Of a stretch of DNA of 27,616 nt, positions 1 to 6,690 are shown in pieces. The first letter of the stretch is position 1. Each line of letters starts with the position of its first letter. The notes beneath the pieces are model-generated. The model saw only the letters and a list, made by a program, of their open reading frames with translations. It was not told where the DNA came from and did no database searches. Position numbers and translations under genes: made by a program. The stretch comes from WHTX01 sp038255145 (GTDB lineage: Bacteria > Actinomycetota > Acidimicrobiia > Acidimicrobiales > CAIXPF01), in the NCBI GenBank assembly GCA_038255145.1, contig JBBSLP010000077.1, positions 1 to 27,616 of the forward strand, written 5' to 3'.

Positions 1-392
1 TCGACGACGTGGCCGCCGGCGGTGAGGGAGAGGCCGGAGCCTTCGTGGTCGATCATGCCCTGGACGTAGGGGTCGATGGAGCCGGGGGTGTAGTAGTCGA
101 CGTTGCCGCCGGTGATGGGGAAGGTCAGGGTGCCGGTGCCGCCGTCGAGGGTGGCGGTGCCGAGGACGCCGGGGGCGACGGAGAGGGCGGTGAGGCCCTC
201 GAGGAAGCCGGCGTCGAGCGCCACGGCGGTCGACACGCCCGTGGACAGATCGGGGAGCGACGCCACGGGGGCATTGCTGGCCGCCGCCGCCGTGGTGGCG
301 GTGCTGGCCGTGTCGTCACTGCTGCAGGCGGCCAGGCCGGTGAGGGCGAGGGCGCCGGTGAGGACGAGGGCGGGGATCTTCATGGCGCGCAT
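1..392 (-). CDS. Secreted lipoprotein, N-terminal part (runs off window)
   Basis: The reading frame starts at the ATG at 392 and leaves the window at base 1, so only about 130 N-terminal residues are visible. Residues 5-22 form a short hydrophobic signal peptide ending in LAAC with the lipobox cysteine at residue 23. A Ser/Thr/Ala-rich linker follows (to about residue 45), as in exported actinobacterial lipoproteins. The mature part contains a Gly/Thr-rich beta-like stretch with the words FPITGGNVDYY and PYVQG. I do not recognise the family; a HtaA-like or other beta-sandwich fold is possible but unproven. The start is set by an AGGA ribosome site 7 bases upstream; a second in-frame ATG lies at 383. 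Likely function: a membrane-anchored extracellular protein of unknown role. Confidence 0.75.
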   Translation of the reverse strand, partial: MRAMKIPALVLTGALALTGLAACSSDDTASTATTAAAASNAPVASLPDLSTGVSTAVALDAGFLEGLTALSVAPGVLGTATLDGGTGTLTFPITGGNVDYYTPGSIDPYVQGMIDHEGSGLSLTAGGHVV

Positions 393-529
393 GTGGGGTT
401 CCTAGGTGTCGAAGCAGAAGTCGGCGTCTCGCCGCTCTGGGTGGTTGTTCGCACTGCTGTCCCCACTGGCTTGGACTTCGTCGCCCATCCTCCGAGCCTG
501 ACGCAGGGCTGTCACACGGTCGGCGGCGG

Positions 530-535
530 TACGGT
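530..535 (+). promoter_or_regulatory. Possible -10 box for msrB
   Basis: TACGGT fits the actinobacterial TANNNT -10 pattern and lies 34 bases before the msrB start. No clear -35 box is visible, so this is tentative. Confidence 0.25.
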
Positions 536-569
536 GCAGTTGGCATCAACGGGGGCATGGAGGACGCGC

Positions 570-983
570 ATGACCGAACGGATCGAGCGGAGCGACCAGG
601 ACTGGCGTGAGCTGCTGAGCCCCGACGAGTTCGCCGTGCTGCGCCAGGCCGCGACCGAACGGCCGTGGACGGGCAAGCTCCTCGACGAGGAGCGCGCCGG
701 GCTCTACACGTGCCGAGCCTGTGGGAGCGAGCTGTTCAAGAGCGGGACCAAGTTCGACTCGGGCTGCGGCTGGCCCAGCTTCTACGACGCCGTGGATCCG
801 GGCGCGGTGCAACTGCTGGCCGATCACAGCCTCGGCGATGAGCGGACCGAGGTCCGGTGCGCCCGGTGCGGCTCGCACCTGGGTCACGTCTTCCCTGACG
901 GGGTGGGCACGCCGACCGGGCTCCGCTACTGCATGAACTCGATCGCCCTGGCCTTCGACCCCGGCGCCGAAGCCGCCGGCTAG
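570..983 (+). CDS. msrB: Peptide-methionine (R)-S-oxide reductase MsrB
   Basis: This 137-residue protein matches the MsrB family over its whole length. The enzyme reduces the R-epimer of methionine sulfoxide in oxidised proteins, normally with thioredoxin. Visible motifs are two zinc-binding CxxC pairs (C48/C51 and C97/C100), GCGWPSF (residues 65-71, with C66), GSHLGHVF (101-108) and RYCMNS with the catalytic cysteine at 121. Catalysis uses a true Cys, not selenocysteine. The ATG at 570 is preceded by GGAGGA about 5 bases upstream, so the longer open frame upstream is not used. The protein has no signal peptide and is cytosolic. Its stop codon overlaps by four bases the stop of the convergent gene on the other strand. 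Confidence 0.95.
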   Translation: MTERIERSDQDWRELLSPDEFAVLRQAATERPWTGKLLDEERAGLYTCRACGSELFKSGTKFDSGCGWPSFYDAVDPGAVQLLADHSLGDERTEVRCARCGSHLGHVFPDGVGTPTGLRYCMNSIALAFDPGAEAAG

Positions 984-1534
984 CTCGTCCCGCTCGTCGG
1001 CCCGGCCCCGTCGTCGGGGTGGGTGTGGCGGACGTGCAGCGTGGGGGTGTCGGCGTCGGATTCGCGGTGCTGCGCCGGCGTGGTGCCGGCCTCCCTCCCG
1101 CTGACGCTGGCCGAGACGAGGTGGCCCACGGCCCGTGCCAGCCCGCGGTGGGCGGCCTCGGCGGCGGCAGCCTCGGGGGAGCAGGCGTCGATGCCGAGCT
1201 CGGCGAGACGGCCGACCAGGGCCCCGGCGGCCAGCAGGTCCTCGACGTCGGCGCGTGGGGAGCCGTCGGCCCGCGCCGACCCCGCAGCCACGACGGCGAT
1301 GGTGATCCGTCGCCCGAGTCGGGTCTGCAGCCCTGCCGTCCAGGCCGCGGCGGCGGCGGCGTGTCGGAGGTCGGCGACGAGGATGGCCGCGCCCGTGGGC
1401 AGGGCGGGCTCGTGGCCGGCGGGGATCTCGTCGACCCAGATCACGACGTCGGCATCGCCGCCGATGGCCCGCAGGCCCCCTTCGCCCCAGTCGAACCTGA
1501 CCTGGTAGCCGCCTTGTTCACCTTGCGTTGCCAT
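980..1534 (-). CDS. ComB-like (2-phosphosulfolactate phosphatase family) protein, shortened
   Basis: A 184-residue protein that opens with VRFDWGEGGLRAI and ADVVIWVDE and later has DVEDLLAAGALVGRL and SPEAAAAEAA. These words recur in actinobacterial members of the ComB family, whose type enzyme dephosphorylates 2-phosphosulfolactate. The usual stretch after the first beta strand (VDVLxFSTT and following) is not recognisable here, and the protein is about 50 residues shorter than typical ComB. Catalytic activity is therefore doubtful. The C-terminal 40 residues are polar and low complexity. The ATG at 1534 is the only good start. The gene converges on msrB with a 4-base stop overlap. The family call is from remembered motifs, so moderate confidence. 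Confidence 0.6.
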   Translation of the reverse strand: MATQGEQGGYQVRFDWGEGGLRAIGGDADVVIWVDEIPAGHEPALPTGAAILVADLRHAAAAAAWTAGLQTRLGRRITIAVVAAGSARADGSPRADVEDLLAAGALVGRLAELGIDACSPEAAAAEAAHRGLARAVGHLVSASVSGREAGTTPAQHRESDADTPTLHVRHTHPDDGAGPTSGTS

Positions 1535-1614
1535 GGCCCGGGAACGCTACGTCGTGGTGGCGTGCCGGGCGACGTCATCACCGTGCCCCGGCGACGACGT
1601 GGGAAGCTGCCTCG

Positions 1615-2148
1615 GTGGCCCGACCGCCCTGCACCGAGCCCCTCCTGGGGGAGTGGGCCTGCCTGGGCCTGCTCTGCGCGGCCCCGGCGCACGGGTTCGC
1701 CGTGGCCAAGCGCCTGGCCCCCATCGGTGACGTGGGACGGGTGTGGTCCCTGAGCCGGCCACTGACCTATCGGGCCCTCGACGAGCTCGTGGCCCGGGGA
1801 CTGGCCGAACCGGTGGGCCACGAGCCGGGCACGGCCGGCGGCGGCCGCACCATCCTGGCGGCGACGGCCACCGGCGCCGCCCTGCTGGCGGCGTGGCTGG
1901 CCCAGCCCGTCGTCCACGTGCGCGAGGTGCGCGCCGAACTGCTGGTGAAGCTCATCCTCTGCGACCTCAACAGCGTGGACCGGGGGCCGCTGCTCGACGC
2001 CCAGCACGCCGTCCTCGCTCCCGTGTCCGCCTCGCTGCACGACGCCGACGCCATCGACGGGCACCGGCCGGACCCCGTCGCCGTGTGGCGCCAGGAGTCC
2101 AGCCGGGCCGTCATGCGCTTCCTCGACCGCCTCCGGTCGGCGGGCTGA
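1615..2148 (+). CDS. PadR-like winged-helix transcriptional regulator
   Basis: A 177-residue protein. Residues about 10-85 read as a winged helix: LGEWACLGLL, then AHGFAVAKRL, then SRPLTYRALDELVARGLAEPVG, then a turn rich in glycine before RTILAATATG. This order is typical of PadR N-terminal DNA-binding domains (Pfam PadR). The C-terminal half (VREVRAELLVKLIL onward) is helical and resembles the PadR/Vir dimerisation region. I chose the GTG at 1615 because GGAAG lies 8 bases upstream and the open frame before it (from 1528) is Arg/Trp-rich and overlaps the divergent gene. It is divergent from the ComB-like gene, about 80 bases apart. The target is unknown; PadR regulators usually respond to small aromatic or hydrophobic ligands. 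Confidence 0.75.
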   Translation: MARPPCTEPLLGEWACLGLLCAAPAHGFAVAKRLAPIGDVGRVWSLSRPLTYRALDELVARGLAEPVGHEPGTAGGGRTILAATATGAALLAAWLAQPVVHVREVRAELLVKLILCDLNSVDRGPLLDAQHAVLAPVSASLHDADAIDGHRPDPVAVWRQESSRAVMRFLDRLRSAG

Positions 2149-2227
2149 CCGACCCCCAGGTTGATCCCCGGGTTCACCCATGGCCAGCAGGCACAGGGGA
2201 CAGGGCAGGCCCCAGGTGGTGTCGCGG

Positions 2228-2745
2228 TCACGAGTCCAGGAGCGCCTTGACCTCGAAGAACTCCTCGAAGCCGAAGGACCCGTGCTCGCGGCCCAACCCG
2301 GACTGCTTGTAACCCCCGAGGGGGCCGAGCGGTCGCCACCGCCCCCGTTCACGCTGAACTGGCCGGTGCGCAGGCGGCGGGCCACCCGACCGGCCCGGTC
2401 GGCATCGGCGCCGCCGGTGACCAGGGTGGCGCCTCCGTCGACGCCCTTCTGGATGTGGCCCCGCACCCGCTCACGGCCGAGGCCAGGGGGCCCAGCTTGG
2501 TGCCCTTGGCGAAGGGGTCGCCCACGGTGAACGAGTCGGCGGTGCGCCCGGCGACCTCCTCGGCCAGGGCCAAACGGTCCCGGGGGACGAGCATGCGGGT
2601 CAGGGCGGAACAGGTCTGGCCCGAGTTGAGGTAGCAACGGCCCGCACCGTCGGTCACGGCCTTGGCGAAGGCCTCGTCGAGATCGTCGAGGATGACGTTG
2701 GCCGACTTGCCCCCCCGTAGCGGCGCACGGCCATGCGCACACCCC
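2228..2745 (-). pseudogene. Aldehyde dehydrogenase remnant (C-terminal half, internally deleted)
   Basis: Read on the minus strand, three frames together give the C-terminal half of an NAD(P)-dependent aldehyde dehydrogenase: GGKSANVILDD, the catalytic-cysteine motif NSGQTCSAL, FTVGDPFAKGTKLGPLAS; then in a second frame RERVRGHIQKGVDGGATLVTGG joined directly to DADRAGRVARRLRTGQFSVN; then in a third frame GGYKQSGLGREHGSFGFEEF, ending at a TGA at 2228-2230. The first about 260 residues, including the cofactor-binding half and the catalytic Glu, are missing. One frameshift lies near 2473-2485, an in-frame loss of about 75 residues near 2400-2412, and a single-base loss near 2320. The gene cannot make an active enzyme as written. 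The residues either side of each break are still highly conserved, so the damage is recent or an assembly artefact. Confidence 0.85.
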
Positions 2746-2755
2746 CGCCGGTCGC

Positions 2756-2778
2756 TGATTGTCAATCATTGACTATCA
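2756..2778. promoter_or_regulatory. 23-bp AT-rich palindromic operator
   Basis: GTCAAT-C-ATTGAC (2761-2773) is a perfect inverted repeat, extended by TGAT/ATCA flanks with one mismatched pair. It is unusually AT-rich for this DNA. On the minus strand a TTGACC -35-like box (2797-2792) lies 13 bases upstream, so a bound repressor would cover the promoter reading into the aldehyde dehydrogenase remnant. This is probably a TetR- or GntR-type site left from the intact gene's control region. Confidence 0.6.
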
Positions 2779-2813
2779 GTCGAGAGGGTGTGGTCAACGG
2801 CTGTCGGCGGCCG

Positions 2814-3806
2814 TCAGGTCTCCTGCAGGGTGTCGGCCAGACCGAACTGGGAGAACAGCTCGGGACCGAAGGTGGTGATCTCGGCGATCCGGTCGCCCTC
2901 CACCCGCAGCATCTCGAACTTGAAAGCCCGGTAGATGGTGTCCCCCGTGCGCCGCAGGTAGCTGGCCGCGGTGGGCATGCGGTTGGCCATGGTGGGCACG
3001 AGGCGCCAGTCGCCCATGCGGTCGGGCCCCATGGCGTTGGCCATGAGGGGGGTGATGGCCTCCAGACCCTCGAAGAAGAAGGGGTGGGGGGGCATGGTGA
3101 TGCGCAGGTGCTCCGACGAGATGGCCACGGCCAGCACGGCGTCGTTGCGCTCCGACGCCTCGATGAAGCGCTCGAGCAGGTCGCGCTCCTCGGCGCTCAG
3201 CGTCCCCGCCGTCCACTCCGCCCGGTGCTGGGGGAGCCGGTCGGCCATGGTCGTCCGGGCCCGCTGCAGGGCGCTGTTGGCCGCGGCCACGCTCGTCTCC
3301 AGGAGGGAGGCCGTCTCGTTGGCCGACCAGCCGAGCACGTCGCGCACGATGAGGGCGGCCCGCTGGCGGGGCGGCAGGGCCTGCATGGCGGCCAGGAAGG
3401 CCAGCTCGATGGTCTCGCGCCCCACGACCACGGCGTCGGGCTCGTCATCCCCGGCGATCTCGTCCAGCAGCCGGTCGGGGTAGGGGGTCAGCCACGGCAG
3501 CTCGGCATAGGTGGTGGCAGAGGTGCCCCGGCGGGAGCGACGACGCAGGGCGTCCAGGCACACGTTCGTGGCGATGCGGTACAGCCAGGCCCGCAGTTGG
3601 CCGCCGTCGTCGAACGTCTCCCGGCGGCGCCAGGCCCGCAGCAGGGTCTCCTGCACGGCGTCCTCGGCCTCTTCGAAGGAGGCCAGCATGCGGTAGCAGT
3701 GCACGTGCAGCTCGCGGCGGTGGCGCTCGGCCCGGGCCACGAACTCCCGCTCGTCGGCTGCCGTCGCCGCTGCGGTGGCGGTCGGCGCCTCGGCCCCGTC
3801 GCTCAT
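2814..3806 (-). CDS. ECF RNA polymerase sigma factor, SigG-like (TIGR02960 type) with SnoaL-like C-terminus
   Basis: A 330-residue sigma-70 family factor. Sigma region 2 is at about 28-95 (HCYRMLASFEEAEDAVQETL, LRAWLYRIATNVCLDALRRR). Region 4 is at about 135-192 (LPPRQRAALIVRDVLGWSAN with the helix-turn-helix up to SALQRAR). Residues about 208-330 form a SnoaL/NTF2-like domain (FIEASERNDAVLAVAI, FKFEMLRVEGDRIAEITTFG). This layout is that of actinobacterial SigG-like factors, in which the C-terminal domain is thought to replace a separate anti-sigma factor. The gene is intact although its neighbours on both sides are damaged. Its ATG overlaps the stop of the VOC gene (ATGA), so the two are translationally coupled. 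The assignment to a named ECF group is by memory of the domain pattern. Confidence 0.88.
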   Translation of the reverse strand: MSDGAEAPTATAAATAADEREFVARAERHRRELHVHCYRMLASFEEAEDAVQETLLRAWRRRETFDDGGQLRAWLYRIATNVCLDALRRRSRRGTSATTYAELPWLTPYPDRLLDEIAGDDEPDAVVVGRETIELAFLAAMQALPPRQRAALIVRDVLGWSANETASLLETSVAAANSALQRARTTMADRLPQHRAEWTAGTLSAEERDLLERFIEASERNDAVLAVAISSEHLRITMPPHPFFFEGLEAITPLMANAMGPDRMGDWRLVPTMANRMPTAASYLRRTGDTIYRAFKFEMLRVEGDRIAEITTFGPELFSQFGLADTLQET

Positions 3807-4081
3807 GCCCGCACCGCCGGGACCCGCACCTCCTGCACGACCCAGATGTTGTCACTGACGATCAGGTGCAGGCCCTTGGCCGATCCCGGAGGAGCATCGG
3901 TGATCCCGATGCCGATGGAGATGGAGCACGCCGAGCCCGGCGGGGTCAGCTGCACGACCCGGAACGTGTCACCGGCGCGGTGGTCGGTATCGACCCGGAA
4001 GCCGAGCTGGTCGGCGTAGAAGGCCTTGGCCCGCTCCACGTCCGACACCGGCACCACCACGACCTCCAGCTTCCAGTCCAC
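3803..4081 (-). CDS. VOC (glyoxalase-fold) protein with an internal deletion
   Basis: The product starts DWKLEVVVVPVSDVERAKAF, continues LGFRVDTDHRAGDTFRVVQL and TPPGSACSISIGIGITDA, and then goes from LHLIVSD straight into NIWVVQEVRVP. In full-length relatives (about 120-130 residues) this last piece follows the words FSDPDGN near the C-terminus. About 30-35 residues between the third beta strand of the second half and that motif are therefore missing, in frame, leaving 92 residues. The second beta-alpha-beta module cannot fold normally and one metal-ligand region is lost. The GTG at 4081 is chosen for the AGGAGG 8 bases upstream. It is translationally coupled to the downstream sigma factor gene. 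It is likely non-functional as an enzyme but may still drive translation of the sigma factor. Confidence 0.7.
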   Translation of the reverse strand: MDWKLEVVVVPVSDVERAKAFYADQLGFRVDTDHRAGDTFRVVQLTPPGSACSISIGIGITDAPPGSAKGLHLIVSDNIWVVQEVRVPAVRA

Positions 4082-4141
4082 GGCAGGATCCTCCTGGCCC
4101 TCCGGCGTAGCTCGCCGGCCTCCATGGTGGAACGACGCCGT

Positions 4142-4178
4142 GGCCCGCAACTCATCGTTGTGCCGATGAGTTGCGGCC
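4142..4178. terminator. Strong hairpin between SPFH and VOC genes
   Basis: CCGCAACTCATCG (4145-4157) and its exact complement CGATGAGTTGCGG (4164-4176) form a 13-bp stem with a 6-base loop. GG/CC pairs extend it around one bulged base. No T-tract follows on either strand. It sits at the 3' end of the SPFH remnant and about 65 bases before the VOC start, so a factor-assisted terminator or mRNA 3' stabiliser is likely. Confidence 0.6.
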
Positions 4179-5017
4179 ATCGCCGCGTGGGGCACCGCTC
4201 CTTGGGGCGCTACGGGGTCGGACCGGGGCGCTCTCCAGCACCGAGCGCACCACCTGGGCCGCGCCCATCAGACCGGCGCTCTCGTAGGGCACGACGATCT
4301 TGGCGTTGTCGCTGTCGGCGAAGCGTCCCAGGGCGTCGAGCTGGAGGATGGCCACCAGCGTGGGGTCGGGGCGGCGTCCTTGATGGCCTTGTAGACGGTC
4401 TCGATGGCCTGGGCCCGGCCCTCGGACTCGAGGATGGCGGCCTGGCGGTTGCCCTCGGCCCGCAGGATGGCGGCCTGGCGCTCGCCCTGGGCGGCCCGCA
4501 CCGAGGCCTGGGCGTTGCCGTCGGCCACGTTGATGGGCGACTGCTGCTGGCCCTCGGACTGCAGGATGCGGGCCCGCTTCTCCTGGTCGGCCTGCTTCTG
4601 CAGGGCCAGGGCCTGGAGGATCTGGGGCGGCGGGGCGATCTCGACGATCTCGATGCGGTTGATGCGGCACCATGACGCTCGACCAGGCCCTGTCCGAGCG
4701 CGAGAACATCAACACCGACGTCCAGGGACAGATGGAGGCCGTCACCGACAAGTGCGGCACACCACGTTGTCCTTGGTGATGACGTCCTGGCGGTCCCCGG
4801 GGCGGGGGATCTCACGGATGTCGATGCGTTGGAGCGAATCGATGAACGGGGCCACGATGACCAGTCCGGCCTCGTGGGTGCGCTGGTACTCGCCGAGGCG
4901 CTTGACCACCCCCACCTCGCCCTGCTGCACGATGTTGATCATCTTGCGGAACATCAGCCCCAGGACGAGGACGATGAAGGCCAGGACGCCCAGGCCCACC
5001 CCGCCGGCGATGCTCAT
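4152..5017 (-). pseudogene. SPFH/stomatin-family membrane protein gene, deleted, partly inverted and frameshifted
   Basis: The N-terminal block (5017-4757) encodes one membrane helix (residues about 5-25) and the start of an SPFH domain (INIVQQGEVGVVKRLGEYQR, VITKDNVV). The minus strand from 4673 encodes the rest: RINRIEIVEIAPPPQIL, a coiled coil rich in Gln/Ala (RQAAILRAEGNRQAAILESE), and, after a one-base loss in a C run near 4368-4371, DPTLVAILQLDALGRFADSD and IVVPYESAGLMGAAQVVRSV. Between the blocks about 60 codons are absent. The conserved segment MTLDQALSERENINTDVQGQ / MEAVTDK is present but on the plus strand at 4674-4752, that is, inverted in place. The direct repeat TGCGGCAC (4663-4670, 4753-4760) flanks it. 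Intact relatives form membrane microdomain scaffolds with NfeD partners; nfeD lies directly upstream. As written no full protein can be made. Confidence 0.85.
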
Positions 5018-5023
5018 CGCTGT

Positions 5024-5065
5024 TGTCCGTTCATAGCTGTCCGTTCATAGCTGTCCGTTCATGGC
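5024..5065. repeat. Three tandem 14-bp repeats at the nfeD/SPFH junction
   Basis: The unit TGTCCGTTCATAGC occurs at 5024-5037 and 5038-5051 and, with one change, at 5052-5065. On the minus strand each unit carries an ATGAACGG word, and the nfeD stop codon (5047-5045) lies inside the array. The SPFH start follows 7 bases beyond it. The unit length is not a multiple of three, so copy-number change would alter the nfeD C-terminus and the spacing to the next start. Confidence 0.85.
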
Positions 5066-5638
5066 TCTTCCTGCGTTCATCTGTCGTGCCCAGTCATCGC
5101 TGTTCCTCCGCGGCGCCGTGGGCGCCTCCGCTGTGCGGCTGTTCGTCGGTGGGGGGTGTGATGTGGTCACCGGGGGAGTGGGCCAGGGCCCACCGAGCTC
5201 ACTGACGGGCAGCACCGACAGCGTCGTGCCCGTGACCCCGGTGACGAGGACGGCGGTGCCCGCGGCGATGGGCTCACCTACGCTCACGGCCAGCCAACGC
5301 TCGCCGGCCAGACGGGCGTGGCCGGGGCGCTCGACGGGACCGACGACGTCGAGGGTGAGGGCGTGCTGGCCGATGAGGCCGCCGTGCACGCCGCGGGCCA
5401 CGGCCGTGGTGTGGTGGCGGCGGTCGTAGGCCCGGCTCACCACGGGCCGCACGGCCACGACACCGAGGATGGCCACCCCACAGGCCACCCCGGCCTGCAG
5501 GGCGAAGGCGTCCGGCGCCTGGGTGGCGACGAGGGCGGCGGCCAGGGCGGCCACGGCCCCGAAGAGGGCCTAGAAGGCCAGGTGGTGCAGCTCGATGGCC
5601 AGGAGCGCCACCCCCACCACGAGCCACACGATCGCCAT
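5045..5638 (-). pseudogene. NfeD-like membrane protein gene with an in-frame amber codon
   Basis: Translation from the ATG at 5638, preceded by an AGGAGG ribosome site 5 bases away, gives MAIVWLVVGVALLAIELHHL, AF, then TAG at 5572-5570, then ALFGAVAALAAALVATQAPD in the same frame to a TGA at 5045. Relatives have HLAFYALFG here, so TAG replaces an expected Tyr TAC by one base. Two or three membrane helices are followed by an OB-fold-like NfeD domain (GLIGQHALTLDVVGPVERPG, HARLAGERWLAVS, GTAVLVTGVTGTTLSV) and a low-complexity tail. NfeD proteins are encoded next to SPFH proteins and act with them in the membrane; here SPFH follows directly. A downstream start at 5554 could give an N-terminally shortened protein. 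A single sequencing error would restore the gene. Confidence 0.8.
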
Positions 5639-5685
5639 GACGACCTCCTGGCGGCGACCTTATGCCCGGCCCCGACGTTGACGTG

Positions 5686-5698
5686 TTCGCGCCGCGAA
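5686..5698. promoter_or_regulatory. 13-bp palindrome upstream of nfeD and the lipoprotein gene
   Basis: TTCGCG-C-CGCGAA is a perfect inverted repeat in the 172-base interval between the divergent starts at 5638 and 5811. It could be an operator, but GC-rich palindromes arise often in this DNA. Confidence 0.3.
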
Positions 5699-5810
5699 GA
5701 TTCGGTGCCTCCCAGGTCAGCCCACTCGACGGACCGTGTGTCAGCTTCCGCGAAGGATCGTGTCGCGCAGGTGCTGGAACTGGCGCCGGCGGGCATGCGT
5801 CTCAGTGGGC

Positions 5811-6662
5811 ATGCGACCGAGTCCCGTCCCTGCGCTGCTCTCCGTCGCCCTGATCGTCGTGGTATCGGCGTGCGCGGCGCCGCCGTCCCCGCCCATGGCG
5901 GTGTTGGAGGTGGCGGCTCCGGTGCCCGTCATCGTTGATGCGCCGGTGCCCACGCCGGGGTTGCTCGTCCGCATCGACATGCAGGAGCCCTCGTCCGCCG
6001 TCGTCGCCGGGCCGTCGCCGTCCCAGCTGTCCATCTACGAGGACGGCCTGGTGCTCCACGGCGCACCCGGGGACGCGTCCTACCCCGGCCCGGCGTGGAC
6101 GCCGGCGGCCGCGGACCAGTTGGCTCCGTCCGACCTGGCCCAGTTGCGTCAGATCCTCGACGCTTCGGACCTGGGGGTCGGACCCGGCGACTACGGCGCT
6201 CCCGATTCCGTCGCCCCCCACCTGACCGTGGTCACGCTGGTCGACGCCGGTGGCGCCGTGGTCCACGAAGCCCTGGCCCTGGGCTGGCCGGTGACCGAGC
6301 CGGCGGTGACGGCCGAGCAGGTGGCGGCCCGCCAGCGGCTCATCCGCCTGATCGGCCAGGTGCGGTCGGTGGCCGACAGGGCCGCGCCCGGAGGCGGGCA
6401 CGCCCTGTGGACCCCGGACCGGCTCCGGGTGACGGCGGTCCCGGTGGGGCAGATCGATCCGGCGTCCTACGACGCAACACCCCGAGCGTGGCCGGTGGCC
6501 GGTGTCGACCTGGCGGCGACACCGGCCTGCCTCACGGTCACCGGTGACCTGGTGGACGAGGTGATCGGGGCGCTGGGCGGCGCCCTCGACCTCCATGAGC
6601 AGGACGGCATCCCCTACCAGGTGCAGGCCCGGGCCCTGCTCCCCGACGAACCCGCGTGCTGA
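5811..6662 (+). CDS. Secreted lipoprotein, unknown function
   Basis: A 283-residue exported protein. Residues 3-20 are a hydrophobic signal peptide ending in VSAC with the lipobox cysteine at residue 21. A Pro/Val-rich linker follows. The body contains LSIYEDGLVLHG, YPGPAWTP, LAQLRQILDASDLGVGPGDY and HLTVVTLVDAGGAVVHEAL. This resembles a recurrent class of actinobacterial proteins that read like a beta-rich module binding nothing yet identified; I know no function. The ATG at 5811 is used because it places the signal peptide at the N-terminus; the longer open frame from 5736 begins with Arg/Trp-rich sequence. The gene stands alone and converges on the ABC permease gene downstream. Confidence 0.75.
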   Translation: MRPSPVPALLSVALIVVVSACAAPPSPPMAVLEVAAPVPVIVDAPVPTPGLLVRIDMQEPSSAVVAGPSPSQLSIYEDGLVLHGAPGDASYPGPAWTPAAADQLAPSDLAQLRQILDASDLGVGPGDYGAPDSVAPHLTVVTLVDAGGAVVHEALALGWPVTEPAVTAEQVAARQRLIRLIGQVRSVADRAAPGGGHALWTPDRLRVTAVPVGQIDPASYDATPRAWPVAGVDLAATPACLTVTGDLVDEVIGALGGALDLHEQDGIPYQVQARALLPDEPAC

Positions 6663-6663
6663 A

Positions 6664-6680
6664 CCGGCCCGGCGAGCCGG
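6664..6680. terminator. Short hairpin between convergent genes
   Basis: CCGGC (6664-6668) and GCCGG (6676-6680) could form a 5-bp stem with a 7-base loop in the 28 bases between two convergent stop codons. It is weak, and a T-tract is absent. Confidence 0.25.
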
Positions 6681-6690
6681 CAGGGTGGGG

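Noticed and set aside
1441..2769. 442-codon minus-strand frame joining the PadR region to the aldehyde dehydrogenase remnant
   Set aside because: Only a short middle part matches aldehyde dehydrogenase; the rest is antisense to the PadR gene. It was used only to follow the frameshifts.
4833..4848. Third copy of the CGAATCG...AACGG element
   Set aside because: CGAATCG is followed by AACGG here, but only one CGAATCG is present, the spacer is 3 bases and it lies inside conserved SPFH coding sequence.
4404..5036. 210-codon plus-strand open frame across the SPFH remnant
   Set aside because: Only the inverted block at 4674-4752 is protein-like, and its true frame there differs; the remainder is antisense to SPFH.
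5024..5065. Short tandem repeats considered as a CRISPR array
   Set aside because: Units are 14 bp, contiguous and without spacers; the 16-bp array at 23879 is rejected for the same reason.
5570..5572. TAG in nfeD read as pyrrolysine or programmed readthrough
   Set aside because: No pyrrolysine machinery is visible and relatives have Tyr; a point mutation or sequencing error is simpler.
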